Shown here: positions 47,441 to 61,263 of the stretch, one piece after another
Layout: the number at the start of each line of letters is the position of its first letter
Position numbering within the stretch: position 1 is the first letter of the stretch
Assembly: GCA_004026145.2 (NCBI GenBank)
Contig: CP034986.1
Location: 14,680,304 to 14,744,303 of the forward strand
Length of the DNA stretch: 64,000 nt
Direction of reading: 5' to 3'
Origin: Takifugu bimaculatus
Taxonomy: Eukaryota; Chordata; Actinopteri; Tetraodontiformes; Tetraodontidae
Position numbers and translations under genes: made by a program
The notes under the pieces: model-generated
The model's database searches: none
Seen by the model: only the letters and a program-made list of their open reading frames with translations
What the model was told of the DNA's origin: nothing

Positions 47441-50400
47441 TGCTTTTTTGTTGTTTGTTTGGTTTTTCCCACAGACGGGAAAGCCGGGGGGACAGATTAG
47501 GCTAACAGCAATTACGGGAGTACAGAGAAGAGGAGGATTCAGCGAACCCGCTGCAATATTTGCACCTGTGCTGCTCCTGAGCTTCCCTCAATTAGCGAAG
47601 ATCTTTTATTGCACCTGCACCTCCTCTTTACCGGTTTCTTATCCCGCCTCTCCATGAAACAACGAGGTGCAAAACAACCTGCGATTTTATGATAGTCTTC
47701 GTTCTTGCCTGGCTTCCTGGTTGATGTTTGGACTGAAAACAGCAGAAACTGATATTCTGAATGATTGTTGCAACATCTGAAGACCACATCTCTGTTGTCG
47801 GCGACGTTTGTAATCTAAAAGACAACCGAGAGATTCAGCCGTCGTGATTTTGTTAAAAAAAGTGAAATCCTTCTGCTGAATCACGGCGCCTAACCCTTGA
47901 TGAAGCGACTCCTTATCACCAAACACACGCCTGAGAAAAATGGGAAAAAAATGACAGATAACATCCAGATAACAGGAGAGCGTTCACAGCACAGCCTGCA
48001 GCCCAAAGCCAGCAGGGATTTATGGACAAGCCAGATGACTCGTAATTACTCTTTCCTGTGTGCAACAGAAAATGCCGCGCTCTCTCCACTAAGTCGGCAC
48101 TTCTATAGTCTTTTCAGGGATGTTTGTGGCCATGATCCAGGTATTATGAAATGTCTCAGTCCTGCTGACAATAAACGATGCCTTCTTCAATTTTCTCCCT
48201 CAATTCGTCTGTAATTGCGCACTTTTTTTTTTGCACAATCGTCAGTCATTTTATACAACTTCAACATTCGTCATAAAAGAGTCAATAATAAACATTTATC
48301 AAATGGTATCAGATTAATCTGAGGCTAAGGATGCTGCATTCATTTGGTTTTGCAGCTCAGTGTGTCTGATCTAAATCCAAATCTTGTGGCTGCGAATAAT
48401 ATGACCTAGATTATTAAGCAGATGAGATTATGGGGTTTGGAATTGACCTCAAATGAATGCCACAAATACACCATGAAAAGAATAAGAAAACTGGGATTAA
48501 CGCCCCAATCTGTTTACGGGATTATGGCCTGTGTGTGAAATCAAGAAGCCTGCTTTAAGATTCACATCAATAAAAGAATCACAGAACAACACTAAGTAAC
48601 TATCACAACCTAATTACTGAGCAGCTTCCCTACATAATTGGCATTCACATTTCATTATTTTTAACTTTTTAAATGGAAAGAAAAAAATGTGTCAGCGGAT
48701 CATCTTTATACTGGGATGCTGAATAAACACTGGTTAAGCAAGAATTGCATTCACTGGTCTCAATGTCAGGATTAATTGGTTGGTTAGCACAAAAGTCGCA
48801 GGAAACCGCATGCGTTAAAGTTTGACACCGACATTCAAAGTGGTTATAAGTCGACAGCAGGTGTGGACCACTGGCAGGTCGAGGCTTTTGGGAGGCAGCC
48901 GGCTGTTAGCAAACACCGGCTGGCCTGTTATTAAGGAGTTCTGCCTGTTCTCATCAGCATTCACTCTGGGGAGCACCTGCTGCTGAGGTGGATGCTCCAC
49001 CAGTTATTGGATTGCTAATCTCTTCCTGGGAGGCCTTTTTCAGCCGGGCGGACAGATGAGGGTGGAAAAGGCAATAAGGGATCTACGCAGAGCAGAAGAT
49101 GATAAACTTGAGTGAGGCGACGGTAACACAGAGACGGCGTGGGGTGCAGCAGGAGCAATGAGGAAGAGTATTTTTGCACAGATGGATGTCTGGCATTGCT
49201 GAAACAGCCGCCTCCTGATTTCCTTCTCTGTATCCATGGAACTGTCGCCTTTATTTCCAAGGTCCGTGTGCCTTTCTCCTTCATTAGATCATAGGGCTTC
49301 ATAAAGTGATGGAATAGGGGGTGAAGCGCAATCTGGCGTTTACATCACACATTTCCTGTAGTCTAAACCGAGATGATCCGCAGGCCTCTCGTGTGGATGC
49401 AGTGATGGAAGACAGCAATAATGTCATATATGATTGGAGAGGGTGAGCCTGCTGTCGAACAGAAAGAGATCGACCTATTCAGGAGGTAAAGAAGCAACAA
49501 ATACGATTTTTTTCTGCCTACGATTTTCTGCCCTGGGAGAAAAATGTATGCGTATATGTTGCTATTAGCACAGGAATACAGATGCTTGAATAAAAATGGT
49601 GCTTTTTATTCTCAGCTGGCCAGGATAAAGTTGGAAATCACATTTAAAACCAAGCTTGAAACAGAGAGACAGGAAAGAGCCTCTACATCCTCACAAGTCT
49701 CATTTTAGTATTCAGCCCCGGACTGCCAGGCTGTTTACCAAACAGAGCCACAAATACGGGCAACTTGTCAGGAATTATGGCAGAGTCGGCTCTTGTAATA
49801 ATAATATTTACGACTCTGTCTAACATGTAGCTGCTGTGAACGATCATGTTACTTCCAGACCTCCACCAAGATCTCCTGTCGTGTTACCAGTAATTTAAAA
49901 CCCCTGCACGATCGCCTGCTGGATCCACACTAAAGTTAATAGCTTCTTTTTTCTTGCTTCATTCACAGTCTAATCAACCTCTGAACAAATCCAACTGAAA
50001 ATACAACATCCCGAGCTATTAATAACAGAAAAAAGGGATGAATAATTAATAGGATGGCATAGAATTCACAGGCTGAATGATATATAAGATGGCTTCACTT
50101 GGAGTCACTGAAGTCGTTGGTAATATAAATAGGTAGATAATCACTTCTTCCATTTTCTTAGGGTTGCTAACTGGTTTTATAGTGCGTCTCATTACTGAAT
50201 GTACACCCTGGGAAATGGTACATACATTCGAGATGATATATATCGGTATTTCTGGGCATCACCTCCACAGTTGTCCCTGTCCAGTCACTTGTCCAGTCTG
50301 ATTCCCTTTTCCCAGCAGCAGGCGGACACAACTGTTATTAATGAGGAAGAGGTCACATGTCACTTGCTACATTTTTCTCATTTTATTTTAAATGTCATTT

Positions 50401-53127
50401 CTGTCATTGATTCTGCTGGGAGTCACTGCCCTAACGCTTTCGCTCTCTCTCTTCAAGTTGTTGATTTCAGCGCAGTGTAATTTCCGGAAGAGCAAAATAC
50501 AGGAATAATAATAAACAACAGGCATCATCGCGCCGCACCGACCAAATTTAACCAGAAACTCGGATTTGAATGCGGTGGCTTCTTGACTGATGGTTTTATT
50601 ATCTGACATTTAGAAACTCGCTGCAGTCAATGAATCTTTATTTAACATGACACATTAGCGGCCACACTTTTTATCCGGGGGGTTGAACCAAATGGCATCG
50701 AAAGCTGCAGCCCGCCGCTGCAGCACAGTTCTTTGCGTCCTATTTGGTATGCGTGGGGACAGCTGTGTGCTCGGCTTTGAACCTGCACGACTGTTGCTGC
50801 ATCTTTAGGCGTCACAGCACATCAAACACATCTCAGAGGCTGCGGGGAGTCAGAGCGGCAATCCCACAAACAGCAACGCGAGACTATCATCCGTTGGTTC
50901 ATTAAGCACGACTGAATACAGTCAGGATGGGAGGGCTGTCACAGCTGCAGCAGACAGATGACAAACATAAGCTGTCCTGCTTTATCCAAGCATCAATTCC
51001 CTTTTTTTATCCAATGTTAGACGAGAGTGGAGAAGCAACAAATCCATGCCTGACAGACGCCGGCACCCGATTAAACGGCTCTGCGTCAAACTTTGCCCCA
51101 CAGCGCGGCACCTGATGGAAAGGTCACCAGGCGTCCGTGGTTGAGTCAACATTTCCGCCCCCCCCTTAGGTCAGATGGATCAGTGAAAGCAATGGAAGAA
51201 AAATATCAAAATCACATGCACAGCTGCCACGCAGAAAAAATATCCAGGCTGAAGGGGAGAGAGAGCCCGGGGAGAGGTGATAGAAGGGAAAACAGCACAG
51301 AGCTCGTAAACACATCATTTCCTCGGAGTCAGTGGCAGAGAGCTTCTGTCTGCACCCCCACTCCAAACTCTAGAGGATACATAATTCAGACAGTCCTGAC
51401 AGTAAATTAGTAAACTATTTTTCTTAATTTTGACATGGGACTATTTTCCAAGCTACAATCCAGACTTAACTGGAAATTAAGAAGAAAATTAAATGATCCC
51501 ATCCAATGATATTTACCTGGCTAAAGTTGCATCTTATCAGGCCAAAGAACAACCCGATCTGTCTAAATACTGAGGCAAAATCTCCAACATTTTACATGCA
51601 GACTTCATATTCAGGCGAGCACATGAAACAGCTAAATCTAGTCTTTAAAAGCATGAAATAAAAAAAATAGTGAAATGCAAACAAAGTGCACGCCGCTGAT
51701 GTGAATACATTGGATATTAATGCCCACTTTCTGAGAGTAAAAACCCACAGTGCCTGCAGCTGATTAAATATGAAAAACCATCCAGAAAATGTAATCAACC
51801 GCAATGTGAAATACATGAGGCCTCACATATTAGGACACAGTGAGCATAGCAGCAGAACACACATTAGTGTTACGCTGTTTCCTGTCTTCTTTTTTTTTTT
51901 TTCTCCTGTGACGGCAACTTGATAAGACAGACATTCCTGAAGCAATCTAAGCAGATAAAAGGATCTTTAGTGGTGCAGCTTCACACAAGTCATTTATCAC
52001 TGTCACATTATCGTAGTCGTGTTACAAAGCATCCATGCAAAGTGCAGTGGCTAATGCGTTGCAACATACAATATTCAAATACACACAGTGCACAGAGTGG
52101 GTTTTTCTGGAAGGATAAGCGTGCACTGTTTGCCTGGAGTGCAAATATAATAAAGATGTGCCCTGAATGCCTGAGAATAAACACACCCCAAGAAAGGATT
52201 ATACCACACAAATCCCGCGTGTTCTTTGCCCCTGTGGGAACACAGTCAAAACAATGAAATAAACTGCATCTGGTGTGATAAATAAAAAAGGAAAACACTC
52301 GTGTGCTCAGGTGCACTCCTGATATTGTTTTCCATTTGTCTCCATTTCAACAACACAGGGCTCACTGCGATCGCACATCTCTGGTGGGTTTTAACTTAAA
52401 TGTGCATTTGGAAATGCTCCAACTCGATTGTTTTGCCTCCCTTAAGTAAACAAACTTAAATATAAAGATATTTGTCTGGCAGTCCAGCCTCTCATGTTAA
52501 TGTTTAAGCCTTTTTGGAGTTTCTATTGCATCTTCTTCTTGTGACCAGAGGCGTGAAGGTTTAAGAAGATCAGCCATGACTGTGCCTAATCCACCAATCT
52601 GACATTTATGGCAGAGTGGCTCTCCACAGTAAAGGGCTCCTAACCAGAAATGAAAGGTTTTGCTCTTAAAACCAACCCCACTGTGACGCTTCACCCTGAA
52701 CACGTCTGTCCCGGGAAGACAACAGAACATGCAGGAAAACCTACTGGGATGAACATTTCCCACTAATGTCGTCTGTGACAAATTAACTGTAATTTCTTGG
52801 GATCACTGGCTGATCATCTCGACTATATTTAGAGTGTAAAAAAAGAAAAAGCCAGACTGCGTCAGACGATGATGATGATGATCTCCGAGTAGGTGAAGTG
52901 GGCTGTGAAATCCGCATTTCTCACAGATTTTCAGGCTGTGCAAATCAGTTTTATTGCCTGCTGCAAGAAGCAGGTATGACTGTTTTGGAAAACTGAAGGC
53001 TTTTAATTTGATGGAAATCAATTTGATGTGGTGGCCATGGAAGAAGAAAAGAGCTGTTGAAGCACTTCAGGGGTTTGCTTTCTAAGTGTGCCTACAAGAA
53101 ATTGAAGGTCCGATGGAAGGAAACTGA
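47441..53127. other. Non-coding stretch
   Basis: No gene or mobile element recognised. A good plus-strand acceptor-like site at about 47474 (long T-rich stretch, then CCCACAG) has no donor partner that I can support. T-rich runs occur near 48222 and 51890. Confidence 0.6.
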
Positions 53128-53136
53128 CACATCAAA

Positions 53137-53167
<31 letters not shown>

Positions 53168-53335
53168 TAGCGTCTTATACAATCAAAATTGTTTCAAGGC
53201 GCTTTCCAGAATCCCAGGGCCTGACCCCAGACAAGCAACAGTGGCAAGGAAAAACTCCCCTTTAACAGGAAGAAACCTTGAGCAGGACCAGGCTCATGTA
53301 GGGGGACCCTCCTGCTGATGGGAGTAGCTGGGTAG
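53128..53335. repeat. Dispersed teleost repeat with TTTATTTATATAGCG motif
   Basis: It begins with an AAATC tandem stretch and AATCTTTATTTATATAGCG, then AAGGCGCTTTCCAG, GTGGCAAGGAAAAACTCCC, TTTAACAGGAAGAAACC and GAGCAGGACCAGGCTCA. These blocks in this order are shared by a very common fish interspersed repeat. I cannot assign it to a class with certainty. Sequence beyond the satellite may belong to the same element. Confidence 0.75.
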
Positions 53336-53472
53336 AGAGAGAGGAGAGGAGAGGAGAGGAGAGGAGAGGAGAGGAGAGGAGGGAGAGGGAGAGGAGAGGA
53401 GAGGAGAGGAGAGGAGAGGAGAGGAGAGGAGAGGAGAGGAGAGGAGAGGAGAGGAGAGGAGAGGAGAGGAGA
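53336..53472. repeat. (GGAGA)n satellite
   Basis: About 25 near-perfect GGAGA pentamers with one GGGAGAGGGAGA disturbance near 53381-53393. It is a pure purine strand, likely variable in length. The Ser-Leu-rich minus-strand frame through it is an artefact. Confidence 0.95.
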
Positions 53473-56400
53473 TTTGAGCAGCCATTTGAACTAAAAGAGC
53501 ACAGACAATAGGTGACGCTTCCAAACCTACACCAACCTTACAAGCAGGAGGAGCTGACATTCTTATGTTGAGATTAAACAGCATAATCTGATGACAATCA
53601 AATATCACCAAGGACACCAGAAACCAGGAGTAACTGGAGAAGGTGAGGCACAATACAACAGCAATTTAGTCAAAATATGGGGTGAAATGGTCTCCAGATC
53701 CTGCCAAACTGCCCAATTTCTGCAAAAATTGAAAGTGGAGTTAAATGCCCCCTGAATATGGGGCAGAAAACAATCCATCGTGTTGAAGAAAGGTGTGTTA
53801 TTTACAAACTATCAAGGGCAAATTTCCTGACCCACTGCAGTAAAACAGCCATTAGACATCCAGGGACTCCAGGATAATAAGCAGGTCGGCATTTGCTGAA
53901 CTATAAAGAATTCCTATTTTTCGGCAGTGTTTTGCGACTGAAGAACGAAGATAATGTGTCCTGAGGAAATGCAAACTAAGTGATGAAAGCAGCATCCACT
54001 TGGAGCTTTATCCAGTTTAGCCCTCATAAACTTTCATTTTATATATCTGCATGGTCTGGATAAATACAATAAAACACAAGAGGGTTGTTTTCACAGACCA
54101 AACGTAAACCCAGTGAATATAAAATAAGCAATAAAGGGAGTTAGGTCAAAAATAACCTTTGTGACTCAATATCAAACCCCCTCTCTGAGAGCCCTGGGAT
54201 TACCACATCCCTTTCGCTGTCCTCTCACCTCATCGTACATCCTGCGTCTTTGGCTGCTTGACTGGAAACACCTGTTGGGTCCAGCTTCGCCCGGTAACTT
54301 TATTATGTGTCAGTCTGATGTAAACATATTCCTCTGCTGAGGGCAGAGCTGGTTAACAAGACCAACTGGGAAGGGGATAAGATTGCTCTGCATTTAATTT
54401 TCCTGCCCTCAAAATCAATTTGCCAGACATCATTCTGAAAGGGAAATGTCAAATTTACATATAGCCCTCGAAAGATAAAGTCACTTAGACATGCATCAGG
54501 TGTATCAAACACACCTGAAGTAATGCTGCTTATAATAAACCTAGGATTAACAATCTGATGATGTTTGTGCAAATTCAGTAATTGCATTTAATGAGACACC
54601 CTACCTCGAGTTATCTGAAGCGTGCACGACATAAAGAACTGTGCGACTGCAGTTCTGTGTTTGATTAATTCATCTCATCCTGATAAGACACATAGATATA
54701 AATACCAGCCTGAAAACACGTGAGGCCCCTAAAGAGGATTAGCAAATGGAGGGGGCACATGCATAGCCTCCAATATCTGTTGTGACAAAGGAAAAGCACA
54801 ATGCAAAATAGTATTTCTTTTCTCTAAGAATAACCCTCTGATGCACGAGATTTGGTATCATTTAGTTACATGTGCCAAAGGGCTTCCAGATGTGCTCGCC
54901 AGGATGGCATACGTCAACTTGAAGCTCACGGCCTCAAAATCACAGTGACAAGGTGCCCATGTGGCTTCAGAGATAAGGCACAATCGTACCCACAACACAA
55001 AGCTTCCTATGGAAGGAAATCAGACTTTAAATTAGAATTTTAAAGACCCCTTTTTTTTTTTGCAATGAAGTCTGATACCGTTTTGAAAAGCCATCACATT
55101 TCTTGCACAGACTATTTTCAGTATTGAAAACAACAACAACAATAATAATAAAAAGCGAGGAACTCAACAGTTAAGGATACTGGCCAGCCGATTGCTAAGC
55201 CATGACAATTAACAGTAAAGATTTATGTGTGTGCATTTACTCTTAATTTGCCATTGTTTTTGTAAAAGTTTGTACAGCTGCTCATTGCTGGTGTTATTAC
55301 ACGTCATCCGAATTTCACGGGATAATAAAATGCTGTAAAGTGCTAGCTGCTGTAGCTAATTCACAACTGTTGCTAACGTTAAGTTTGTTAATAACCATCG
55401 TTTTGCACCTCATTTGAATATTCTGTCATCCCGGTCGGTTTGAACTGTTTACAGTTTTTCCAGAAGCGATTCGACTCGTCCCCGTTCGGCCCAGTAAGGC
55501 TTAGGAGTGTTTTGACATGTGGTTTTGAATTATTAAACTTTAATGTGGTCTGTGTTTACAAATGTGTATAATTCAAGCCGTGCGTTTGCGTGCACGCAGA
55601 CTATAAGAGCGTGTTCAAAATGATATTATAAGAGATGAGCAGATGCATTAACCCACACATCAGGATGAACTGTTTCACAAAACATTTTCTTTCTTTTTCG
55701 CTGAGGCCCAGATCGCAATTTATGAGACACCGGAAAGAAGAAGTGAGAATTTGCAAGTTCATTTTGCAGTGCTGCCGTATTTGCTCTGGAGGCACATGTT
55801 AAATGAGTGAAGGAGTGGATATCATTCCTTTAATCAATTTTAAATAAATCAGCCATCATTGTTGCGTTGTTGTCTTGGGGCGCTGGTGAAGTAAGTACAC
55901 AAAACCTTGTCATATTGTCAAAGCCCAATTTAAAGAAAAGAAGAAAACCAAAGGCAAGAACACTCAGTGCCGCATTCATTTCATGCCAACTTATGCAGCA
56001 AAGCCCTTACTGCTGGTAATGGGATGGCAACATTACATCCAACCACAGCTGGAGGGAGATGGGTGGCAGGAAATGGAGGCAGGTGCAAATCACACCTCAA
56101 AGTGTGTAGTGTGCGTGAATTACCAAAGCAAAGTAGAGCTGGCCATTAAATATAGGGAGCTCGACGCTCAGGCTGCTCATCCGTCTGAATCGGTCATCTG
56201 TGCCTATGGAAGCAGAACTGGAGACACATGTGGTGAAGCTGCGGACAATGAGATTATCAAATGGTCCAGCAAACTTTCGGCTTTCACAGAAACGATCGCA
56301 TTGGATGAAACGTGCGGCCGCCCGTGAAGCTTTCCAAAGCTCACTGCAGCAGAGCCCTGCAGAGCTGCGCTGAAAAACACGGAGAGAAGGAGCACATCAA

Positions 56401-59400
56401 TGTGAGACCAGTGAGCGCCCTCTGTGAAGGAGGCAAATCAGAGAAAAATGCTGCGCGGCGGCGCCAAACCTCATGGAACAAGACACTCTGTGAGTCACAG
56501 CCTCCTCCCACCAGTAATCAGTGGGAACATAAAATCATGTGCAGTATATGAAGGTCCACAGTGGGCCGTCACTTTACTGCCGTCACTTTACTGCCGTATT
56601 TATCAAGCATTTCAGAATGCCATTTCAGTCTTACATGCTGAGAATTTCAAGGATTAACTCTCAGACTTAACTTGTATAAAAGCTTTTTATCGACTTTCTC
56701 AAATCAAAGAAGCACTCTTACTCCCCCCTTAGATATTTAAGAGACCACCAGAGATGTCCTGATTGGTTAGGAGCTGCCAATGGAACTTTTATCTTAGTGA
56801 GGAGGCGTGGTTTTACTCCGTTGCTGGGTATGGCACAGTCTTCTGAAAGCTATGAATGGCTGCTACAAAGTCTTGAATTTGTTCTGTGCTGCTGCTGACA
56901 CAGCTCATGGAGGATAACAAAGGTCCTGGAGATCACAGCACAAGGGAAGAGGCAGAGTTTAGATCCCATCGCCTGACAAATCAGTGCGACGTTCCCTCTC
57001 CTTTTATGCACAAGGGATGAGGGTGAGAAGTGCTGGTATGTGCTGCCATCCAAAGCGAGAGCGGAAATTGTTTAGTTTATTTGATTAGCATTTAACCCCC
57101 CAACAGATGATATTTTCTATCAATATAAACGAAAAAACAATGAGGAACGGAGCTAATTGAAAAGGTGTAGGCCGAGGCTGCCTATTACGCCGACCCTTTT
57201 CACCAAAAAAGACAAAAAACAAACAGACCACCAAACATTATCCCCGCACGAGTTTGTAGCATCTTATTAAATCACTGTTGTTGTTTAATATATGGGGAAT
57301 ATCTCTTCGTTACGCTCTCTTTTTCCATCATCTTCTCTGTTTAAGATACTCTGAGGCTTCTTAAAAGTCCTCCTCCCTCCTCTTAACAGCTGTTCCCCTG
57401 AGGAGCTCTCTTAAGGCCAAAGATGCTTTGCGAATGGTTTGTTTTTATCTTATTAAGGGAAAATTCTCATTTCTCATTTCCACTCATAATACCACTGCAC
57501 TAAACTCACTCCTAGACAAAGAGTCCGACATGTTTGTTGACTCACGCCGATGTTGCCAGCTAATGATTTAAGTCTCAAAAACCTTTACAGTCAAAAGGCT
57601 ACACAGATGTAAAAAAAAAACCCCACAAACATTTAACCCAAAAAGACGTGATAATATAAAAAGCAAACTAATTATTTTACATCTTTGCCTTTGTTTTAAG
57701 CTCTAAGCGAGTGTTGTGGTATCAGCACTCCTGTATCATGGGTACTCAAGAGTGAAAACAAAATCTGATAAAAGTCTGATAAAAGTGGTATCAACCATCG
57801 CTAAAAAACGGTTTTATGACAGTGAAAACCTAATTATAGTGGTGTGTTCACTGCGATGCTCAGCTTACATTTCGACCAAAAGGGGAACATTCAGACTGAT
57901 GGGCAGAGGCTTTAATATTTCTGAAGAATCTGCAGACAGTCCTCCTCAATACCTTTGACAGTCACGGTTGGCGAGGTTAAAGGTCACATCCACTCGGGTT
58001 TTGTCCTGAAGGATTTAGCTTCGGTCAAGCTTTACGGTTTTTACAGCACAATGTTGAACCTTTCATTCATCAGAAGAAAACCAGTCAGAATGAGATTTTT
58101 TTTATATCACATATGCGAAGCCGGATGCCTTTAAATTAGTCAAACATGCTGCCGCATCAAGACCAACGAACATCCGCCTGTGCATCTCAATTCCCTCAGC
58201 GTTCCTGCATATTTCCACGAGGACCAAGAGCGTTTGAGCCTGATGTGATGTCAATCACCATCTGCCAGTGTCTCATTTTCCAATGAGCCCATAAACATGT
58301 CGGTATCTGCGATTGGGCCTCTGCCTCTTACTCTGCAGGGAAACTGATGTCCCTGGGAAGCTATTGATGGATTTGTCTGAGGACGGTTGAGTGTTGATAC
58401 CAAAGAAAGGCAATGAATTCTGAATGGCTCAGAATGAAGCAAGGGCACCGATGTGGGAGCAAAAAAAAGCAAGAGATGGTTTAAATAGTGGTTTTCAAAA
58501 GGTCTGAATTTGCAATCGAGAGAAAGTCAGCTATGAAAAGGGTGAATGACCTAATAAGCTGATCTGTAATGCGCATTTTTCCCCATTGCGGTCGGTGCAG
58601 GCGTCATTCATCACTGTCACATGCAGTTTATCTCATCCGGCAGCACGCTGTAAATCGAATTCCGATCACTTCCAGGACTAAAATATGATGTAATTAAGAG
58701 AAGCTGGTCTCGCCTTGGGGCTCCTCACAGATTCATTTCAGCCCTAAAAAAGGTTTCAATTTCCGATGTTGCGCTGTGAGTGAGAAGGGCATCAAATTAT
58801 TTATTCCAAAAGATCAATTCTATAACTCTCAAAGGACCAGTAACTCTGACAGCCAACATGGCTTCACGCATTAAAGCCCAGCACGAGGGTTAAATGAGAT
58901 GAAACCACCTTCGATTGGATGCACGCCCCGCCCCCTCCCTCTCGCAGCATATTGATAACGTGCACCCCTCAACACACTGAAGTAAGCAGTCAAGTTAAGG
59001 ACGCAGAGTGGTCCGCCAGCAGCCGGAGCAACTTCTGCAGGACTCTTTGTAGGAGCTATTGGATCATCATAATATAGCAGCTGCAGTGATGATGGGGTTC
59101 TAAATTTGGAGGCTTGCTGGAACTTTGGAGGCAGGAAATAACTTCCGTGGCATTCAGAAAAATGGACATGATTCATTCTATTGAGAGAAAAAGAGGCAAC
59201 CAAAATTAATTTATCTCTCTCAGGATTCAAAAATGCCTTTTTTTTGTCAAGCCCAGCGACCAGAACCTCCTCTGACTCATGTTCATCCGAGCTTGACCAT
59301 GTGTGGCCCATTTTTATATAAAGTCACAGCCTAATTGAGATTAAACCACAGTATTTTTTTTTCATCACAGGAGAGATGAATGCAGTGCTGAGGGACATTT

Positions 59401-60329
59401 GCGAAATTAAATGAAAAATCCCTCAATCCCTTTTTTATTCCCACACACTACCCGGTTCAGGCGCCGCAGCACACATGCTTAAAATGAGCCAATTTGGCGG
59501 AGCTGCTGGTAGTAGAAGACTGTGGCGCTGCGAGATGCTTTGCCGATATGACCTTAAAGTAAACTGTGAGGAGTATTGACGCTACAGCTTCATGAGCCAT
59601 TGTACTTCCAAAAAAGAGGATCAGGTCTGCAGGTGGGAGATGACTTTGAGATCCCGGCATGTGCTTCAAAGCAACTGTCAAACTAAATCACTCAGAGGGA
59701 TTTTTGAAGGCTTACAGACCCGGTTCACAGCCAGAAGAGACACCGCACTGTGAATTGTGTTGTGACCCTTTGACAACAAGCTCCGTGAGGCTTAGATCCT
59801 CACCTTTCTGCTTTACTTTCCCTTCCACGGAGCACGGTGACGGCAATAAAGCGCAACATGGTGACACTCGTCTCGTCATACAGTCAAACAGGGATAGCGG
59901 ATTTCACTTGTTACATGTCAGATTAGCAGGCATATAAACAGTGTTTAAACATTAGGGCACAAAGTGCACAGACTTATGAAAAACACAATCTTGTCATCTG
60001 TTAATCTGGATTTGCTCCTTTTTTTAAAACCACACTCTTTAAGCAATAATCCCCATCAAACAGATCCTGCTCCTCGTTTAGATGATACTCCCACATCTGT
60101 CAGTCAAGGCTCAACTCTCGAGCAGGGGCTCCACAACATGCGACAAACAACAAAATTCAAACGCAAATCAATATAGCAAGTTTTCCCCTGTCCCCGTTGG
60201 GCTCAGGCGGTGTTTTGGTCCTCCTTGTCTACATCCACCACCTTTATCAGCATCGACAGGGCCGGACTCAGTTCGCACAGGAGCAGATGATACACTTCAA
60301 GCGTCACAATTTTACTCCCATAAACAAAA
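53473..60329. other. Non-coding stretch
   Basis: No gene recognised. Minor items are a 14-bp tandem duplication (56565-56598) and a strong minus donor-like site at about 54228 (GATGAG|GTGAGG) with only a weak acceptor. If the CpG-island gene is real, this would be its first intron. Confidence 0.55.
56565..56598. repeat. 14-bp tandem duplication
   Basis: GCCGTCACTTTACT occurs twice in tandem followed by GCCGT. It is a small local duplication without other significance seen. Confidence 0.9.
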
Positions 60330-60660
60330 ACAAAACCTGCGGACAGTCTGGGATGCGCGCAGACGACGCGCACGCCAGTTTTCAGCATTTGTCAGCACCT
60401 ACCGTAGTCTCGATCCGTGCCGCCGTCCTCAAAACTTGTCCCCGGACTTGTCCTTCGGTCGCCGGTTTGAGTCCGCTCCGCTCAGCCCCGCGCGGATCCC
60501 TCATCTGCCGCTCACCGCGTCTGGCCGCACGCTCGTGGAAGAGGCGGGGCTTTGCCGGCGGAGGAGAGGCTCCGACCAATCAGCGGCCGCCCTGATGCAG
60601 CCAATGAAGGCGAGGAGGCTGCAGCTGCGTTGAGCGGATCTGATGGAATCCGGCCGAAAG
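60330..60660 (-). promoter_or_regulatory. CpG island promoter with CCAAT and GC boxes
   Basis: CpG is strongly enriched (nine CpG in 60481-60540, for example), unlike the rest of the window. Two CCAAT boxes (60576-60580 and 60601-60605), which bind NF-Y in either orientation, and a GC box (GGCGGGGC, 60543-60550) lie to the right of a good minus-strand splice donor, and no TATA box is seen. The order CCAAT, GC box, exon, donor fits a leftward (minus) promoter with initiation near 60500-60540. Rightward transcription cannot be excluded since CpG-island promoters are often bidirectional, but no plus-strand donor is obvious. Confidence 0.65.
60403..60540 (-). other. Probable first exon (mostly 5' UTR)
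   Basis: On the minus strand the CpG-rich sequence ends at ACTACG|GTAGGT, a near-consensus donor whose intron begins at 60402. An ATG (60505-60507 region, MRDPRGAE...) opens a frame that reads to the donor in phase 0, but it has a weak family signal and may be untranslated or an upstream start. Exon limits on the right are estimated from the promoter elements. The rest of the gene would lie to the left. I cannot name it. Confidence 0.45.
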
Positions 60661-61263
60661 TAACATAAACGGCAAGATTACAAATTTAACCTGAAACAGA
60701 TCTGATGGGAAAGTGGATGGAAGCTAGTTAACGAGAAAAAATACTAATACTAGATACTAAAGTGGAAATATGATTATTTTAAAAAAAAAGCTGAAATAAA
60801 ACGTACTAATTATGACACAGGGGAGCCAGGAATTACCATATAGGAAATCTCAATGACGTGAAGCAAAGTCAAAATTATGAGCCAGTTCCCACAGATTTTT
60901 TCACATCATCCACTGGAAGATGGTGTCGTAGTTGGGGAGTTAGAGAAACAGACAAAATTGCCCCGCTACAATTATACTTGAAACAACAGAGAAGAGTCGC
61001 TGGATCGGTTTGATCTCCACTTCCATCCCGCAGACACGACTGCAGCGAATGGAATTGATGTTGACAAGTTAGATGTAATTCATTTTGGAGGCGCCACAGA
61101 TTTTGTAAATGCAGTCTTTGAAAGTGATTCCAGTCTTTATGCCAGGGTCAACACAGAACGATGCTGAACAGGAAACATGACTTCACATGGATGCCTTAGG
61201 AGATGGTGGCATTGCAACATCACACAGAAAGAACAATGTTCTCCTTGCGGTGTTCAGACTTAC
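60661..61263. other. Non-coding stretch upstream of the CpG island
   Basis: No gene recognised. It is AT-richer than the island, with no evident mobile element. Confidence 0.5.

Noticed and set aside
47441..47474. Strong plus-strand acceptor (T-rich run then CCCACAG)
   Set aside because: No matching donor or open exon downstream. T-rich runs before CAG are common.
53294..53653. 119-codon frame with Ser-Pro-Leu repeats
   Set aside because: It is the translation of the GGAGA satellite.
54229..54261. Possible 33-nt minus-strand exon before GTGAGG
   Set aside because: The donor is good but the acceptor (GTGTTTCCAG) has a poor pyrimidine tract. Many such weak pairs occur, so it was not listed as an exon.
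60082..60633. 183-codon plus-strand open frame over the CpG island
   Set aside because: GC-rich DNA has few stop codons. The promoter and donor signals point to the minus strand, and the product is arginine/serine/proline-rich without motifs.
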